This document shows positions 5,333 through 7,032 of a stretch of DNA of 7,032 nucleotides, piece after piece. Positions within the stretch are counted from its first letter, which is position 1. Each line of letters starts with the position of its first letter. The notes under the pieces are model-generated. The model made no database searches, was not told the DNA's origin, and saw only the letters and a list, made by a program, of their open reading frames with translations. Source of the DNA: an uncultured Flavobacterium sp. (GTDB taxonomy: Bacteria > Bacteroidota > Bacteroidia > Flavobacteriales > Flavobacteriaceae); the NCBI RefSeq assembly GCF_937876455.1, contig NZ_CALFIG010000327.1, positions 1-7,032 of the forward strand, written 5' to 3'. Made by a program: the position numbers and the translations under genes.

Positions 5333-6430
5333 ATAATGCTATTAAACAAGCAAATCGGTAAGACGACCCTTGAAAACGGGGAGTGGGACGGAGTGCCTTA
5401 CATCGACGGCGCAGAATTCCAAGAGGAATTAATGTGGCTCGACACAATGGGTAAAACCTCAATCGGTATTTACATCAATTGTCCAGGCGGAAGCGTAATG
5501 CAAGCCGCGAATATTTTCTCCGCAATTCTCAAAACTAAAACACCCGTCGATACTTACAACGTCGGGTTGTGTGCGAGTGCTGCGGGTCTTGTCTTTATGG
5601 CAGGTCGCAAGCGTTACATGGCGGACTACGCGCAATTCATGATGCACCCCGTGGGTTCAACAAACGGAGAAGCAGACGGAGAAGCAGACGTACAAGCAGC
5701 GCAAGCCTTCACGGATATGTGTTCGAAAATGCTTGCGGGTAAGTCAAATTTAACTCCTGAGCTCGTGTCGTACCTCATGTCGGTGACTACGTGGCTCAAT
5801 GCTGAACAATGCCAAGAGAAAGGTATTTGCACGGACATCGAAGCAACAAGCGACGCAAATCGTAAAGGGATGCCAACGCCTGACGTGTCAGCTATGTTGG
5901 CATTTTCCAATAACATTTTACAAACCACTTTTTCAAATCTAAAACCCAAACAAATGGATTTTACTAAAATAACCAACGCGTTAGGAATTGTTGAAAATTC
6001 TAACGAAGCGGTAATCCTTGCCGCGATCACTAATATGTCAGAAGCCAAAGCCGCGGCAGACCAAGCCTTGCAAGCAGCTAAAGATGAGGCAGCAGCTTTA
6101 CAAGCACAACTCGACGCCGCGAATCAGAAAATCGCAGACGCCGAAGCAGCGCAAGCCGCAGCCGAACAAGAGGCCGCAGACGTAGCCGCTGAAAGTGCAG
6201 CAACCGACTTGGTGAATTCGTTCGCAAACAAAATCGGAACTGCAACAGACGCAATCGCTGAATGGAAAAACAAAGCAAAAACCGATTTCGAAGGCACAAA
6301 GAAGTTACTTGAATTGTTGCCGTTGAACAAGGCAGGTGTCCGCGCCACAAACGTGTTAGCGACAGGCGCACCAAAGAAAAACGTGGAGGCCATTATGATG
6401 GAAATCCGAAACCGCGCAGCCGTAAAATAA
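5300..6430 (+). CDS. ClpP-like head maturation protease fused to scaffold domain
   Basis: This 376-aa protein joins a ClpP-like (S14) prohead protease (about 1-190) to a scaffold-like tail, as lambda C/Nu3 and Mu gpI do in other protease folds. The protease part has the oxyanion region IYINCPGGSV (57-66), the nucleophile Ser93 in GLCASAAG (89-96) and His116 in FMMHPVG (113-119). At the third triad place, two residues before Trp165 (SVTTWLNAEQ), Thr163 stands where ClpP has Asp. After a linker comes an Ala-rich coiled coil (about 247-300) and a polar and basic C-terminus. A 12-base tandem duplication (5666-5689) adds GEAD twice after the active-site His. Met219 (5954) has an A-rich leader and may start a separate scaffold. 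It would cut scaffold and capsid N-termini inside the prohead. The ATG at 5300 is the first in frame after the gap. Confidence 0.85.
   Translation: MFTIDPSCDKPIMLLNKQIGKTTLENGEWDGVPYIDGAEFQEELMWLDTMGKTSIGIYINCPGGSVMQAANIFSAILKTKTPVDTYNVGLCASAAGLVFMAGRKRYMADYAQFMMHPVGSTNGEADGEADVQAAQAFTDMCSKMLAGKSNLTPELVSYLMSVTTWLNAEQCQEKGICTDIEATSDANRKGMPTPDVSAMLAFSNNILQTTFSNLKPKQMDFTKITNALGIVENSNEAVILAAITNMSEAKAAADQALQAAKDEAAALQAQLDAANQKIADAEAAQAAAEQEAADVAAESAATDLVNSFANKIGTATDAIAEWKNKAKTDFEGTKKLLELLPLNKAGVRATNVLATGAPKKNVEAIMMEIRNRAAVK
5665..5690 (+). repeat. Tandem 12-base duplication within the protease gene
   Basis: GGAGAAGCAGAC is present twice in a row (5666-5677 and 5678-5689), and the flanking bases extend the repeat slightly. 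It is in frame and encodes GEAD GEAD at residues 123-130, just after the active-site His116, in a loop where extra residues are probably tolerated. This looks like a small slippage duplication. Confidence 0.8.
5954..6430 (+). CDS. Possible internally started scaffold protein (in frame)
   Basis: Met219 of the protease gene is preceded by an A/T-rich stretch (5920-5953, with an A- and C-rich run just before the ATG) like the leaders of other genes here, and begins the sequence MDFTKITNALG exactly where the protease linker ends. Starting here would give a 158-aa free scaffold made of the coiled coil and C-terminus, similar to lambda Nu3 inside C. It is suggested by sequence and by the known strategy, not shown. 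Confidence 0.35.
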   Translation: MDFTKITNALGIVENSNEAVILAAITNMSEAKAAADQALQAAKDEAAALQAQLDAANQKIADAEAAQAAAEQEAADVAAESAATDLVNSFANKIGTATDAIAEWKNKAKTDFEGTKKLLELLPLNKAGVRATNVLATGAPKKNVEAIMMEIRNRAAVK

Positions 6431-6454
6431 TCAATCCCCCATTACAAAACACAC

Positions 6455-6469
6455 ATTAAAAAATAGAAG
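6455..6469 (+). promoter_or_regulatory. A-rich translation leader of the capsid gene
   Basis: The 15 bases before the ATG at 6470 are nearly all A with a few T and G and end in AGAAG directly against the start. That is too close for a Shine-Dalgarno site, but such A-rich leaders support strong translation in Bacteroidota and would suit a capsid protein needed in hundreds of copies. The 39-base gap (6431-6469) has no hairpin, so the capsid gene is probably transcribed with the protease. Confidence 0.35.
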
Positions 6470-7032
6470 ATGAAAACATCAAAATTTCTTTTCTCGATTG
6501 TACTTATTGCCTTCGCAAGTACCGCGTTATCCGCGACGTTAGGAGGTAACCCCTTGCATTACGCGGGTGGTTTATTCGGCCTCGGTTTTGCCCTTGGTTT
6601 AGCTAAAAACGTATTCGGATTCAGCACTGAAATGCCACAAGGCGTGGCATTGGAAGGGTTGGTAATTTCCGACACTACCTATGCGGGTGAAGCCGCAGCG
6701 GATTTCATCGTAAAAGCCGTAACAGATAACTCCATGGTGCAAGGTGGCCATATCTACATCAAGGATGGTATCAAAAAGAAATTTACGATTCCACGATGGG
6801 ATGCCAATTTCGAAGACTTCGTTCAAGATTATACGGCCACTCCGGTAAGTAAAGGTGACCAATCAATCACGGGGCAAACGTTAGAACCTCAAGACTATTT
6901 GATTTACCACGAGTTTAACCCTCGTGATTTCGAAGACCATTGGTTCGCGACACAGATTCCAGGCAATACCTTGATGGATTCTACTTTACCTATGACCGCG
7001 GAAAGCGTTATAGTTCAGGAAGTGTTGAAGCG
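6470..7032 (+). CDS. Probable major capsid protein, N-terminal part, with signal-like N-terminus
   Basis: The frame runs from ATG 6470 to the right edge (187 full codons seen), so the C-terminus is missing. It directly follows the protease-scaffold gene, the usual place of the major head protein (Mu gpT position). Residues 62-187 look like a soluble capsid N-terminal region, with SDTTYAGEAAADFIVKAV (67-84), GIKKKFTIPRWDANFEDF (100-117), a strand-rich stretch through LEPQDYLIYHEFNPRDFEDHW (138-158), and the sequence up to the edge. I recognise this only as the Bacteroidota Mu-like capsid type, without a firm family name. Residues 1-50 are odd for a capsid: KTSK, a hydrophobic run FLFSIVLIAFASTALS (6-21) like a signal peptide, then a second Gly-rich hydrophobic run (31-43). 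Met55 (6632) is an alternative start, but the A-rich leader and coding-like sequence favour 6470. The protease may remove this N-terminal part. Confidence 0.7.
   Translation, partial: MKTSKFLFSIVLIAFASTALSATLGGNPLHYAGGLFGLGFALGLAKNVFGFSTEMPQGVALEGLVISDTTYAGEAAADFIVKAVTDNSMVQGGHIYIKDGIKKKFTIPRWDANFEDFVQDYTATPVSKGDQSITGQTLEPQDYLIYHEFNPRDFEDHWFATQIPGNTLMDSTLPMTAESVIVQEVLK

Noticed and set aside
5626..6393. Several - strand frames opposite the protease-scaffold gene
   Set aside because: They arise from the Ala-rich coiled coil (GCx codons read backwards), giving Leu/Arg- or Ala/Ser-rich strings with no domain.
6632..6634. Met55 as the true start of the capsid protein
   Set aside because: It would remove the hydrophobic N-terminus, but it would leave a gap of about 200 bases in otherwise packed genes, and the A-rich leader lies before 6470. 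Kept only as an alternative.
6599..6862. 87-aa - strand frame opposite the capsid gene
   Set aside because: Lies wholly within the + strand capsid frame, which has gene order and a leader in its favour.
1..7032. Defence genes, CRISPR array, tRNA, insertion sequence, attachment site or reverse transcriptase-type diversity element near the fibre
   Set aside because: Looked for on both strands; no repeat array, tRNA-like fold, transposase motif or template/variable repeat pair was seen.

Overview
The window is the structural (late) region of a tailed phage or prophage, about 7 kb long. Ten genes are all on the + strand and nearly touching. The portal at the left edge (DUF935 / Mu gp29 type), the gpF-like head protein, the gpG-like virion morphogenesis protein and the baseplate J-like protein point to a Mu-like myovirus with a contractile tail. 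No transposase or terminase lies in the window, so transposition is inferred from relatives, not shown. No start codon has a clear Shine-Dalgarno sequence; genes begin after A/T-rich leaders or inside the stop of the previous gene. That is typical of Bacteroidota, which I take as the likely host. Base composition by eye is fairly balanced.

Layout. Positions 1-2579 hold a head-assembly and head-to-tail block: the C-terminal part of the portal, a gpF-like minor head protein, an unrecognised 92-aa protein, a gpG-like tail completion protein, and an unrecognised 94-aa protein with one hydrophobic segment. Positions 2572-4899 hold a baseplate and fibre block: baseplate J-like protein, a second baseplate/tail protein (in the place of gpI) with a carbohydrate-binding-like insert, and a tail fibre. 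A 66-aa putative ribbon-helix-helix protein (4904-5104) closes this run, followed by a stem-loop that could be a terminator.

Positions 5105-5299 are the only sizeable non-coding gap. It holds the stem-loop, a 17-bp palindrome and one copy of a repeated motif. After it begins a capsid block: a ClpP-like head maturation protease fused to a scaffold-like coiled coil, then the start of the probable major capsid protein, which runs off the right edge.

How it works together: the portal and gpF-like protein start the prohead; the protease-scaffold guides capsid assembly and then clears the scaffold; gpG-like and neighbouring small proteins join head to tail; the J-like and following proteins build the baseplate rim that holds the fibre. 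The most unusual points are the baseplate/fibre block lying inside the head genes, the membrane- or signal-like N-terminus of the capsid protein, a Thr at the usual acidic position of the protease triad, and the palindrome and repeats before the capsid block. I saw no defence system, RNA gene, CRISPR array or insertion sequence, and nothing that amounts to a wholly new system.
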